Source: Bacillota bacterium (lineage in GTDB: Bacteria; Bacillota; Clostridia; Lachnospirales; Lachnospiraceae). From it: DNA of 64,000 nt. Of this stretch, positions 25,833-34,781 are shown piece after piece; within the stretch, counting starts at the first letter, position 1, and each line of letters opens with the position of its first letter. The position numbers and the translations under genes were made by a program. The stretch covers positions 1-64,000 of the forward strand of contig JAEWPQ010000060.1 in assembly GCA_023460575.1 (NCBI GenBank), read 5' to 3'. The notes beneath the pieces were generated by a model, which had not been told where the DNA came from, did not search any database, and saw nothing but the letters and a program-made list of their open reading frames with translations.

Positions 25833-28100
25833 ATGGATATTGAAAAGATAATTGGGGAGATGACACTGGAGGAGAAGGCAGGATTGTGTTCGGGAGCGGA
25901 TTTCTGGCATACAAAGACAGTGGAACGCCTGAATATTCCGGCCTCCATGGTAAGTGACGGCCCTCACGGATTAAGAAAGCAGGATGAAAAAAGTGATCAT
26001 CTTGGAGTTAATGACAGTATAAAAGCAGTCTGTTTTCCTACCGCATGTGCAACTGCCTCATCCTTTGACAGGGAACTGCTTACAAGTCTGGGTGAGGCTT
26101 TGGGTGAAGAGTGTCAGGCGGAGAAAGTCAGTGTTATTCTGGGACCGGCTGTTAACATTAAACGTTCGCCTTTGTGTGGCAGAAATTTTGAATATTTTTC
26201 AGAGGATCCATACCTTGCTGGTGAAATGGCAGGAAGCCATATTAAGGGAGTCCAGAGTAAGCAGGTGGGAACCAGTTTAAAACATTTTCTTGCCAATAAC
26301 CAGGAGCACAGGCGTATGACTTCTGATTCCGTCATAGATGAAAGAACGCTGCGGGAGATATACATGGCTGCTTTTGAAGGAGCGGTAAAATCTGCAAAGC
26401 CCTGGACAGTGATGTGTTCTTATAATAAAATAAACGGAACTTACGCATCGGAAAACAAACGCTATCTCACGGATATTTTGAGAGATGAATGGGGCTTTGA
26501 CGGATATGTTATGAGTGACTGGGGAGCTGTCAATGACCGCGTGGCAGGAGTCGAGGCAGGACTTGATTTAGAGATGCCCTCATCAGGCGGAATTAATGAT
26601 ACACTTTTGTTAGAGGCAGAGAGAGAGGGAAGGCTTAAAGAAGAAGTTCTTGACCAGGCAGTCACCAGAATTCTGACGATTGTAGACCGCTGCTTAAAGA
26701 ACCGGAAGCCAGAAACAAAGTGGGATAAGGATGCCCATCATGAACTTGCGAGAAAGATGGAGGGAGAGTGCGCAGTTCTCTTGAAAAATGAAGGAATACT
26801 TCCCATTTCTGATTCCGACGAGGTGGCATTTATCGGTTATTTTGCTGCTCACCCAAGATATCAGGGGGGAGGCAGCTCTCATATCAATTCTACAAGGGTG
26901 GAGTCTGCTGTGGAGGCGGCCAAAGATAAGAGGATAATTTATGCCCAGGGATATGAGATTGATGCAGATCAGGTCAACAAAGCCATGCTTAAGGAAGCTG
27001 TTGAAGCAGCAAAGAAAGTAAAAACAGCCGTTATTTTTGCCGGACTTCCCGATTCCTTTGAATCGGAAGGCTATGACAGAACCCATATGGGTATGCCGGA
27101 ATGCCAGAATGCTTTAATCGAGGCAGTGGCAGCTGTTCAACCAAATACCGTGGTGGTGCTTCACAACGGTTCTCCTGTGGAAATGCCTTGGATTGACAAG
27201 GTGAAAGGAGTTCTGGAAGCGTATTTAGGCGGTCAGGCAGTTGGCGGTGCAGTTGTTGACATTTTGTACGGTCATGTAAATCCAAGTGGAAAACTGGCTG
27301 AATCGTTTCCTCGTAAACTGGAGGATAATCCGTCCTATCTTTATTACGGAGGAGAGAAAGATCGATCAGAATACCGGGAAGGGGTATTTGTAGGATACCG
27401 GTATTACGATAAAAAGAATATGGAAGTGCTGTTCCCGTTTGGTCATGGATTAAGCTATACGACTTTTGAATACAGCAATATGAAGGCAGATAAATCCTTT
27501 GTGAAAGATGATGGTACTATGACCATTACCCTTAACGTAACTAATACAGGTAAATTAAAGGGCAAAGAGGTAGTGCAGATTTATGTGGAAGCACTGGATA
27601 GTCAGATAATCCGCCCTGTGAGAGAACTGCGTGAATTTGCAAAGATTGAATTGGAACCGGGAGAAACAAAGACAGTTGCCTTTACTCTTGGTAAACGTGC
27701 TTTTTCCTACTATCATGTCGGATTGAAAGACTGGTTTGCTAAACCAGGTGCGTATCTTATACATGCAGGCTCCTCTTCCAGAGATCTTCGGCAAAAAGTA
27801 AGCGTGAATGTGGAATCTGCAGTGAAGGAACCGGTAGTTTACCATTTAAACAGCACCATAGGGGATATTCTGTCAGATCCGGATGCTGCAGAGATAATCA
27901 AACCTCTTATTGAACGTTATAAAAAAGGAAGTGCAATAGGAAATTCCGATGGGGATGCTGCAAAATCGGCAATTACACAGCAGATGGATGATGCCATGTT
28001 CCGGTATATGCCCCTTCGCCAGATCTTAAGCTTTGCTCCGGATGTCAGTTCTGTAAAAGAACTAAATGATTTGGTAGACCAGATTAATGAAAAGAAATAA
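25833..28100 (+). CDS. GH3 beta-glucosidase
   Basis: A 755-residue cytoplasmic beta-glucosidase-type enzyme of GH3, without signal peptide. The N-terminal barrel contains VSDGPHGLR, GRNFEYFSEDPYL, KHFLANNQE and the nucleophile Asp229 in YVMSDWGAV. The alpha/beta sandwich follows (ILPISDSDEVAFIGYFA, GLPDSFESEGYDR with the likely acid/base Glu). The fibronectin-III-like domain (VTNTGKLKGKEVVQIYV) and a helical C-terminal tail to residue 755 complete it. It would cleave beta-gluco-oligosaccharides imported by the ABC system upstream. GAAGGGG lies before the ATG. It closes the operon, before the terminator at 28128. Confidence 0.93.
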   Translation: MDIEKIIGEMTLEEKAGLCSGADFWHTKTVERLNIPASMVSDGPHGLRKQDEKSDHLGVNDSIKAVCFPTACATASSFDRELLTSLGEALGEECQAEKVSVILGPAVNIKRSPLCGRNFEYFSEDPYLAGEMAGSHIKGVQSKQVGTSLKHFLANNQEHRRMTSDSVIDERTLREIYMAAFEGAVKSAKPWTVMCSYNKINGTYASENKRYLTDILRDEWGFDGYVMSDWGAVNDRVAGVEAGLDLEMPSSGGINDTLLLEAEREGRLKEEVLDQAVTRILTIVDRCLKNRKPETKWDKDAHHELARKMEGECAVLLKNEGILPISDSDEVAFIGYFAAHPRYQGGGSSHINSTRVESAVEAAKDKRIIYAQGYEIDADQVNKAMLKEAVEAAKKVKTAVIFAGLPDSFESEGYDRTHMGMPECQNALIEAVAAVQPNTVVVLHNGSPVEMPWIDKVKGVLEAYLGGQAVGGAVVDILYGHVNPSGKLAESFPRKLEDNPSYLYYGGEKDRSEYREGVFVGYRYYDKKNMEVLFPFGHGLSYTTFEYSNMKADKSFVKDDGTMTITLNVTNTGKLKGKEVVQIYVEALDSQIIRPVRELREFAKIELEPGETKTVAFTLGKRAFSYYHVGLKDWFAKPGAYLIHAGSSSRDLRQKVSVNVESAVKEPVVYHLNSTIGDILSDPDAAEIIKPLIERYKKGSAIGNSDGDAAKSAITQQMDDAMFRYMPLRQILSFAPDVSSVKELNDLVDQINEKK

Positions 28101-28127
28101 CACCGTAATGAAATAACATTGAGGAAG

Positions 28128-28163
28128 AGACGAGCAGGAATTGTGCCCGTCTTTTCTTGTTTT
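28128..28163 (+). terminator. Terminator of the beta-glycan operon
   Basis: AGACG (28128-28132) pairs with CGTCT (28148-28152), extended by GCA/TGC inside, and is followed by TTTCTTGTTTTCC. Confidence 0.7.
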
Positions 28164-28292
28164 CCCGGTTATCATTGAATTGTATGATTTGTTTTGGTAT
28201 GCTGATTATGATATTAAATTGTCAGCTTAAGCCTGTTCGGACAAAAGTATAAGATCATGTTCGTGATATGGTATGGCAGAACGGAGACGATT

Positions 28293-29201
28293 ATGGAAAA
28301 CATGTTGTATATGAAAGATAATATGGACTCACCTAATTACGAAGTATTTTATAAGGATAATATCCCTTCTGTGGATCATCCTCTCCATTACCATGATTTT
28401 CTGGAAATATATTACCATGCGCAAGGGGACTGCGATTATATCATTGACAGCCGGATCTATACCCTGAAGCATGGAGATATCGTATTAATTAATAATCAGC
28501 GTTTGCATCGTGCGGTTATAAAAGACATGACAAAACCCTACCGGCGGTTTGTTCTGTGGCTGGAATATAATTATATCGAAACATTGCTGGGTGGAAAAAT
28601 TGAGTATAATAAAATGATAGGAAGAGAAAGCAGGACAGAGATATTTAGACTTCCCAGACAACAGAGTGAAGAAATTGAATCCATTTTCAGAAAAATATGC
28701 AGGGAGAGTGAGGTGGAGGATTTTGCCAGCTCCTATCTTCAGGAGAGTTATTTAAGCCAGCTGCTTTTGCTTTTTTGCCGATACAGTCAGAATTCTCAGT
28801 CGGTAGAAATAACCACGTTTGAAAATGATGAAATGATTCAATCAATTATGGATTATATTGACCAGCATTATATGGAACCGATTACGCTGGACATGATTGC
28901 CCGGCATTTCTTTATGAATAAATATCATCTCATGAGAAAATTCAAAAAGCATACGCGGATGACCATCATGGATTACTGCAAAAAGAGGCGTCTGATTATT
29001 GCAAGGAATTTTCTGATGGAGGGAGCAAGAATACAGGATATCTATAAATTAAGCGGATTTGACGATTATTCTAATTTTTTCCGGGCATTTAAATCCGCGT
29101 ATAAAATGTCTCCAAGGGATTATAAGAACTATATGATTCAAAGCCATAACAATACCATACAGCTGGCGGTGGACAGTGATCAGATTAATAAGAAGCATTA
29201 A
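28293..29201 (+). CDS. AraC-family transcriptional regulator (MsmR-like)
   Basis: A 302-residue regulator. Residues ~20-110 form a cupin sensor (HPLHYHDFLEIYYHAQGDCDY, then LKHGDIVLINNQRLHRA), and the last ~100 residues are an AraC DNA-binding domain (YMEPITLDMIARHFFMNKYH and IYKLSGFDDYSNFFRAFKSA). The start at ATG 28293 has ACGGAG 6 bp upstream; a frame-extending ATG at 28257 lacks one. It is directly upstream of and co-directional with the binding-protein/permease/GH13_18 genes, an arrangement like msmR of the streptococcal msm locus, so it probably controls them in response to their sugar. Confidence 0.9.
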   Translation: MENMLYMKDNMDSPNYEVFYKDNIPSVDHPLHYHDFLEIYYHAQGDCDYIIDSRIYTLKHGDIVLINNQRLHRAVIKDMTKPYRRFVLWLEYNYIETLLGGKIEYNKMIGRESRTEIFRLPRQQSEEIESIFRKICRESEVEDFASSYLQESYLSQLLLLFCRYSQNSQSVEITTFENDEMIQSIMDYIDQHYMEPITLDMIARHFFMNKYHLMRKFKKHTRMTIMDYCKKRRLIIARNFLMEGARIQDIYKLSGFDDYSNFFRAFKSAYKMSPRDYKNYMIQSHNNTIQLAVDSDQINKKH

Positions 29202-29215
29202 ATGTGTAATTTGTC

Positions 29216-29274
29216 AACATTTGCAATGTTCGCGCCAGTTTTCGTTATTTATTCTCATTTTATAATGTTATAAT
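29216..29274 (+). promoter_or_regulatory. Inverted repeat and -10 candidates before the sugar importer
   Basis: AACATTTGCAATGTT (29216-29230) is a perfect 6-bp inverted repeat around TGC. Two TATAAT hexamers follow at 29261-29266 and 29269-29274, with no clear -35, as expected for an activator-dependent promoter. Binding by the adjacent AraC regulator is inferred only. Confidence 0.45.
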
Positions 29275-29342
29275 TTATACAAGAGATGATGATAGATCTC
29301 AGAGAAAAATGGCAATATGTACAATGAGAAGGAGGATTATTT

Positions 29343-30689
29343 ATGAAAAAGGTTATTAGTTTTTTATTGGCTGGTGTCATGGCAGCATCATTGACGGCCT
29401 GCTCCGGTTCCGTGAAAGAAACTGTGCCTGCAAAACAGGAAGAAACAAAAGCAGCAGAACAGACCAGTGAGAGCAAAAGCAGCGGGGGAAAAGTGGAGAT
29501 CAGTTTCCTTGTAACAAAACCGGAAATTGTTCCACAGTTTGAAGAAACATTTAAGCGTTATATGGAATCTCATCCCAATGTAACAATTACAGCAATTCCA
29601 TTATCAGGACAGACGATTTATGAGAAGCTCACATCCTTGTATGCATCTGGGAATGCGCCTACGATCACTATGGTAGGAGGACCGGAATTTACAGCTTTCA
29701 AAGATAATTTTTTAGATATCACCGATACAGATTTTGCAAATAAAGTTTACAGCTGGGCACAGGATAAGACAAAATCGGACGGGAAAGTTCTTGCAGTTCC
29801 GACAACCGCTGAAGGCATCGGCATTATGTATAACAAAAAGGTGATTGAGGCAGCCACTGGAAAAGAGTTTGATCCTTCTTCCATTAAATCAAGAAAAGAT
29901 TTTGCACAGCTTCTGGAAGAGATTTCAAAGACAGAGTACGCACCGGTTCAGATTACCAATAAGGACTGGCTGTTAGGCTCTCATCTGACTTCTGTTTTAT
30001 ATGGCGCAGTAAGTAAGAATTACGATGAGAGACAGACTGTCATTGAGGCATGCCGCAAGGGAGAATACAATTTTGCAGACAGCCAGGTGTTCAACAACTG
30101 GATGGATACATTTGATCTTCTCATGAAATACAATAAATACGCCAAGTCACCTCTTGCTAATGCTTATGAGGACGACCAGTTGACGATGGCAAGTGATGAA
30201 GTTGCTTTCTGGCCCATCGGTAATTATATTTATCCCAACATTGTAGATATTAATCCGGATGCGCAGGTCGGTCTGATGCCTTATCCAATGGGAGATGACG
30301 AATCAGCTGTAGGAAATAAGGAAATTGTATTATCATACTCCATGTTCGCCATTGACGCTAAGCAGTCAAAACCGGAGCAGCAGGCTGCAGCCATTGATTT
30401 CTTTAACTGGCTGATTACTTCAAAAGATGGACAGGATTCCTATGTCAACACCCTTATGTTTGTACCGATTTTTGAAGGCTTTGAAGTTCAGCCTGAGAAT
30501 CCGGTAGCAAAGCAGATTGTTTCATATATGGAACAGGGAAACACACTTGAGAGAATGAGCGATTATTTTCCGGCTGGTGTTATGAATCAGTTTGGTGCAA
30601 CCATGCAGCAGTATCTGGATGGAAAAATAACCAGAGCCGATGTTGCCAATCAGTTTAAGGATAAATGGGTGGAATTCTCCAAGAAATAA
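29343..30689 (+). CDS. Sugar ABC transporter substrate-binding lipoprotein (CUT1)
   Basis: A 448-residue solute-binding lipoprotein of the SBP_bac_1/CUT1 class. The signal peptide ends at lipobox SLTAC, so Cys20 is lipidated; a Glu/Lys/Ser-rich tether follows. The mature part shows the order expected of MsmE-like proteins: PQFEETFKRYMESHPNVTI, YASGNAPTITMVGG, and the GIGIMYNKKVIE hinge segment. It would capture a small sugar for the two permeases encoded next. GAAGGAGG lies 7 bp before the ATG. Confidence 0.9.
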   Translation: MKKVISFLLAGVMAASLTACSGSVKETVPAKQEETKAAEQTSESKSSGGKVEISFLVTKPEIVPQFEETFKRYMESHPNVTITAIPLSGQTIYEKLTSLYASGNAPTITMVGGPEFTAFKDNFLDITDTDFANKVYSWAQDKTKSDGKVLAVPTTAEGIGIMYNKKVIEAATGKEFDPSSIKSRKDFAQLLEEISKTEYAPVQITNKDWLLGSHLTSVLYGAVSKNYDERQTVIEACRKGEYNFADSQVFNNWMDTFDLLMKYNKYAKSPLANAYEDDQLTMASDEVAFWPIGNYIYPNIVDINPDAQVGLMPYPMGDDESAVGNKEIVLSYSMFAIDAKQSKPEQQAAAIDFFNWLITSKDGQDSYVNTLMFVPIFEGFEVQPENPVAKQIVSYMEQGNTLERMSDYFPAGVMNQFGATMQQYLDGKITRADVANQFKDKWVEFSKK

Positions 30690-30709
30690 AAGATGAAATG
30701 GGAGATATT

Positions 30710-31600
30710 ATGTATAAAGAAAAATCAATTATGAAAAGTTTTCAGGTATTTGCTACATTTGGGTTAATTCCTCTGTTGGTTTTTGGCATCGTAGTACTCA
30801 TCCCTTTCTTTTCTGGTCTGCTTTTATCACTTACGAATTGGAATGGTTCCTTAGACGGCAAAATTGAGTTTATAGGAATCGGAAATTATATTTCAGCAGT
30901 CAGGGACCCCGCATTCTGGGGTTCCTTAGGTAAAACGTTTTATTATGTTTTCTTTGTTATGATCTTAACAAATACATCTGCTTTTTTATTCGGTTTGCTG
31001 GTAACCAGCGGTATGAAGGGACAGAATTTTTACAGGGCGGGGTATTTTACACCGAATCTGATCGGCGGCGTGATTTTAGGATATATCTGGCAGTTTATCT
31101 TTTCCCGGGTATTTGTCTATTTTGGAACGAAGACCGGAATTCCATTTTTTGAAATCAGCTGGCTGACAGATCCACATGCGGCTTTATGGGCCCTGATCAT
31201 TGTAGGAGTCTGGCAGAATGCCGGTTATATGATGTTAATTTATATTGCGGGATTTGTGGGAATTGATAAAAGTCTGATTGAAGCGGCACGAATGGATGGA
31301 GCGAGCCCCCTTCAGATGCTTCAAAAAATCAAAATACCCATGATGGTGCCGGCATTTACCATCACGCTGTTTCTCACCTTGAGAAAGGCATTCATGGTTT
31401 ATGATGTGAACCTTTCTCTGACAAAAGGGGGACCTTACAATACCACAGAACTGATTTCCATGCATGTGTACAATGAAGCTTTTTTAAACCAGAATATGGG
31501 TCCTGGGCAGGCAAAGGCATTTCTGCTGTTTTTACTGGTTGCTGTTATTGCAGTTGCTCAGGTGACGGTTTTAAAGAATAAGGAGGTTGACGCAATATGA
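30710..31600 (+). CDS. Sugar ABC transporter permease (MsmF-like)
   Basis: A 296-residue CUT1 permease with about six membrane helices (first at residues ~12-40, LIPLLVFGIVVLIPFF). The EAA loop is in IEAARMDGASPLQMLQKIKI, which contacts the ATPase. ATG 30710 follows GGGAG by 6 bp; an earlier in-frame ATG inside the binding-protein gene is rejected. Its last codons overlap the start of the partner permease by 4 bp. No ATPase gene accompanies the pair; CUT1 systems often share one encoded elsewhere (MsmK type). Confidence 0.9.
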   Translation: MYKEKSIMKSFQVFATFGLIPLLVFGIVVLIPFFSGLLLSLTNWNGSLDGKIEFIGIGNYISAVRDPAFWGSLGKTFYYVFFVMILTNTSAFLFGLLVTSGMKGQNFYRAGYFTPNLIGGVILGYIWQFIFSRVFVYFGTKTGIPFFEISWLTDPHAALWALIIVGVWQNAGYMMLIYIAGFVGIDKSLIEAARMDGASPLQMLQKIKIPMMVPAFTITLFLTLRKAFMVYDVNLSLTKGGPYNTTELISMHVYNEAFLNQNMGPGQAKAFLLFLLVAVIAVAQVTVLKNKEVDAI

Positions 31601-32424
31601 TGACACAAAGAAGAATCAACTCCTTATTAAAACAGGTGTTTGCAATTTTGTTTTTGGTTTTTATGCTTTTGCCCTTCTTTCTTGTACTGGTCAATGCGAT
31701 GAAACCAAGAATTGAAATTATTAAAAACCCAATGTCCCTTCCTCATACCCTGTCACTGGCTAATTTTACAAAAGCCTGGGTGACCATGAAGTTTGGAACT
31801 GTGCTTTTTAATACGGCTTATATTACTGGATTCTCTCAGATTCTGCTGATTGTATTTGGCGCAATGCTCTCATATATGCTGGTTCGCTGGAATTTTAGAG
31901 CAAACAAGATCATCTTTACAGTCTTAATCTGTGCCATGATCATACCGTTCCAGTCTTTAATGATTCCGTTCGTCAGCATCTTCGGCAAGCTGGGATTAAT
32001 GAACAGCCGTACAGCACTGATATTCTTTTATATGGGCTTTGGTATGCCCATGACCACATTTATGTATCACGGCTTTATGAAGGGAATATCTAAGGAGATG
32101 GAAGAAGCAGCACTGATTGATGGATGCTCGCATTTTTACTGCTTCTGGAAAATAGTATTTCCGAATTTAAAACCGATTACAACCACAATACTGATTGTTA
32201 ATATATTATGGATCTGGAATGATTTTCTTCTTCCTTCCTTAGTCCTCATCAAGGATAAGAACAGGACGATTCCCCTTTCCACATTCTATTTCTTTGGTGA
32301 ATATACAGCGGAACTGGGTCTGGCAATGGCCGCTTTAATTTTAAGCGTTTTCCCGGTTGTTGTGATTTATCTGTTCCTCCAGAAGCAGATTGTGACAGGG
32401 GTAATGGATGGGGCTATTAAATAA
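31597..32424 (+). CDS. Sugar ABC transporter permease (MsmG-like)
   Basis: A 275-residue CUT1 permease, the second channel subunit. Six helices are predicted by eye, with the EAA loop in MEEAALIDGCSHFYCFWKIV. It begins at overlapping ATGATG (31597/31600) coupled to the preceding stop, with AAGGAGG upstream. It ends 15 bp before the GH13_18 gene, so importer and enzyme are co-expressed. Confidence 0.9.
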   Translation: MMTQRRINSLLKQVFAILFLVFMLLPFFLVLVNAMKPRIEIIKNPMSLPHTLSLANFTKAWVTMKFGTVLFNTAYITGFSQILLIVFGAMLSYMLVRWNFRANKIIFTVLICAMIIPFQSLMIPFVSIFGKLGLMNSRTALIFFYMGFGMPMTTFMYHGFMKGISKEMEEAALIDGCSHFYCFWKIVFPNLKPITTTILIVNILWIWNDFLLPSLVLIKDKNRTIPLSTFYFFGEYTAELGLAMAALILSVFPVVVIYLFLQKQIVTGVMDGAIK

Positions 32425-32439
32425 TGGAGGTAAGCCGAC

Positions 32440-33879
32440 TTGAATATATCCAACAAAATAATGCTGATTACTTATCCGGACAGCATTGGAGGAAATCTCC
32501 GTACATTAAAAAACGTATTAAATGAATATTTTGAAGATGCTGTAGGAGGGATACATATTCTGCCTTTTTTCCCTTCCAGCGGAGACCGGGGCTTTTCCCC
32601 TATTACTTATGAATGTGTAGAGCCTGCTTTTGGAGACTGGAATGATATTAAAAAGCTGTCGGAAGAATATTATCTCATGTGCGATGTGATGGTAAATCAT
32701 GTTTCCAAAAGGAGTAAAGAATTCATGGATTATCTTGAGAGGGGTGATGTTTCCCCTTTTGCAGACATGTTCCTTGATTATGAGCAGTTCTGGGGAGAAG
32801 GAAGACCGGATGAACGGGATATAAACCTCTTGTACAGACGAAAGGACGGAGAACCGTATCTAAGTTTTGTTCGGGCAGATGGTAAGACCGTGAAGCTTTG
32901 GTGCACCTTTACCAATGAACAGATTGATCTGGATCTTCGGACAGAGACCGCGAAGCAATACCTGAGAGAGAATTTCAATCATCTGGCGTTAAACGGTATC
33001 AGCATTATCCGCCTTGATGCACTTGGTTATGTGGTTAAAAAAAGAGAGACAAGCTGTTTTATGGTTGAACCGGATATCTGGAATGTAATTGATGAAATTA
33101 CAGGTATGACAGGAGACCGGGCATGGCTTTTGCCGGAAATCCATGATACATGGGAGACTGCAAAGAAGCTGGAGGCACATAATGTCTGGAGCTACGATTT
33201 TGTACTGCCGTTCCTGATGCTTCATGCCATCTATACCGGTGATACAAAAAAGCTGGCAGGTTGGCTGGAGGTTGCTCCCAGCACACAATTCACGGTTTTG
33301 GATACTCATGATGGAATTGGTGTTTATGATGCCTATGACTGGGTTGACGAAGAGGAAGCAGCTGAATTAATTGAACAGATCGAAGACCGGCTCAGTTATC
33401 AGTTTAAACCGCTGAACCCGGAGAAGAAACGGTTTAAAAAGGCATATCAGCTTTACGCAACCTACTTTTCTGCGCTTCATGAAAATGAAGAGGCATATTT
33501 ACTTGCCCGCGCGGTACAGTTCTTCGCACCAGGCATTCCGCAGGTGTATTACGTTGGATTACTGGCAGGTGAAAATGATTATGCGGCTCTGGAACAGTCA
33601 GAAGATCACAGAGCAATTAACCGCCATAATTATACGATGGAGGAGATCAGAGCCTGTGCCCAGAAAGACGTAGTGAAAAAACTGAAATCGCTGATGCGAT
33701 TCAGAAATACGTTCGGGGCGTTTGACGGGGATCTGGAGGTTACTGTACCATCAGATGGGATACTGATTATGAGAAGAACCGGAATTGATAAGTGGGCAGA
33801 ACTGATTTGTAATTTTGAGGTTTTAGATTTTTCCATTTGCTATATGGAACAAGGAATGACACATATGCTTAATCTATAA
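32440..33879 (+). CDS. gtfA: GH13_18 sucrose phosphorylase or close relative
   Basis: A 479-residue cytoplasmic GH13 subfamily 18 enzyme. Members split sucrose, or related glucosides, with phosphate to alpha-glucose 1-phosphate and the other half. The nucleophile Asp193 is in IIRLDALGYVVKK, the acid/base Glu233 in LLPEIHD and the transition-state Asp291 in DTHDGIG; VQFFAPGIPQVYYVGLLAG and INRHNY are also conserved. Subfamily members include sucrose phosphorylase, sucrose-6F-phosphate phosphorylase and glucosylglycerol/glycerate phosphorylases. The acceptor-side loop here (around YQFKPLNPEKKRFKKAY) differs from the bifidobacterial enzyme, so exact substrate is open. The start is TTG 32440 with GGAGG upstream. 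It is the last gene of the msm-like operon. Confidence 0.85.
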   Translation: MNISNKIMLITYPDSIGGNLRTLKNVLNEYFEDAVGGIHILPFFPSSGDRGFSPITYECVEPAFGDWNDIKKLSEEYYLMCDVMVNHVSKRSKEFMDYLERGDVSPFADMFLDYEQFWGEGRPDERDINLLYRRKDGEPYLSFVRADGKTVKLWCTFTNEQIDLDLRTETAKQYLRENFNHLALNGISIIRLDALGYVVKKRETSCFMVEPDIWNVIDEITGMTGDRAWLLPEIHDTWETAKKLEAHNVWSYDFVLPFLMLHAIYTGDTKKLAGWLEVAPSTQFTVLDTHDGIGVYDAYDWVDEEEAAELIEQIEDRLSYQFKPLNPEKKRFKKAYQLYATYFSALHENEEAYLLARAVQFFAPGIPQVYYVGLLAGENDYAALEQSEDHRAINRHNYTMEEIRACAQKDVVKKLKSLMRFRNTFGAFDGDLEVTVPSDGILIMRRTGIDKWAELICNFEVLDFSICYMEQGMTHMLNL

Positions 33880-33911
33880 TTATAGTTTGGGGTATTTTCC
33901 CCAGACTGGTG

Positions 33912-33947
33912 AAGCCCGGGGGGATGCCCGGGCTTTGCTTATTTCCT
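33912..33947 (+). terminator. Terminator after the GH13_18 gene, possibly bidirectional
   Basis: AAGCCCGGG (33912-33920) pairs with CCCGGGCTT (33927-33935), followed by TGCTTATTTCC. A smaller hairpin, GTTTGGGG with CCCCAGAC, sits just before it (33885-33906). The convergent DJ-1 gene ends at 33939, so the stem could also stop its transcript. Confidence 0.75.
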
Positions 33948-34532
33948 GTTTGCTTCATATAAGCCATACTTATGAAATTCATACCAATCAAGAATCTCCC
34001 TTTCAGGTGCTATATTTAATGCTATAAGAACTTCTCTTGCAAATTCTAAAGATGCAGTTCCATTAGCTGTAATAATTTTTTTATCCCTTACCGCCTGCTC
34101 CATGATATAATTTTCCTCTCCTGTATAAGCATTTTTGGCCCACTGCTTTAAATTGCCGCAGTCATTGCTGGTATGTCTGACGTTATTTAAAAGACCAGTT
34201 GTACCTAAAAATGCGGAAGCATCACAGATACCTGCTAAAATTCTGCCGGCGTGAAAGCACTTTTCTACAAAAGGCCTTATCTGCTGTGCAGGGTCAGCCC
34301 TCCAGGAGGTTCCGCCGATGAGGATGAGAGCCGCATAATCCTCTGGCATATCATGAATATCATAATCAGGGATGATTCGGAATCCGCCGATGGACTCCAC
34401 TGCTTTTTTTTCTAAAGAGACTGTCTTGACAGCGTATTGATCCGCTCCAAATGTCTGGATTGCTGAGGATAAATAAGCAGCTTCCCAATCTGCAAATTTT
34501 TCTAAAATTACAAATAATATATTCTTTTTCAT
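33939..34532 (-). CDS. DJ-1/PfpI family protein
   Basis: A 197-residue class I glutamine-amidotransferase-like protein of the DJ-1/PfpI superfamily. The nucleophile-elbow Cys103 is in LAGICDASAFLG, with a Glu early in the protein (ILEKFADWE) that usually supports it and LILIGGTSW before. Members include deglycase-like, protease-like and chaperone-like proteins; the role here cannot be decided. AGGAGA lies before the ATG on the minus strand. It is monocistronic and convergent with the sugar operon. Confidence 0.88.
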   Translation of the reverse strand: MKKNILFVILEKFADWEAAYLSSAIQTFGADQYAVKTVSLEKKAVESIGGFRIIPDYDIHDMPEDYAALILIGGTSWRADPAQQIRPFVEKCFHAGRILAGICDASAFLGTTGLLNNVRHTSNDCGNLKQWAKNAYTGEENYIMEQAVRDKKIITANGTASLEFAREVLIALNIAPEREILDWYEFHKYGLYEANRK

Positions 34533-34781
34533 AATATTCTCCTGTTCATTGATTGCTCCCAGTCTTGATGCGACAAACTTATTCTATCATATCTCGTGCT
34601 GAATGGGCAATGCTGTTTGTCTGGGGCTTGTAGAAATGCGGAAAAGATGAGACAGCTTTCTTCAGCGATCTGTGGGTTTTATCAATCGTTATAAGCTTCT
34701 ATGCCGTAGTTTTTCCGCATATAGATAGGATGTACTTTTTTGAAACTGTCCAACGAGCGTAAAAGCGAAAGGAGTGCATCC

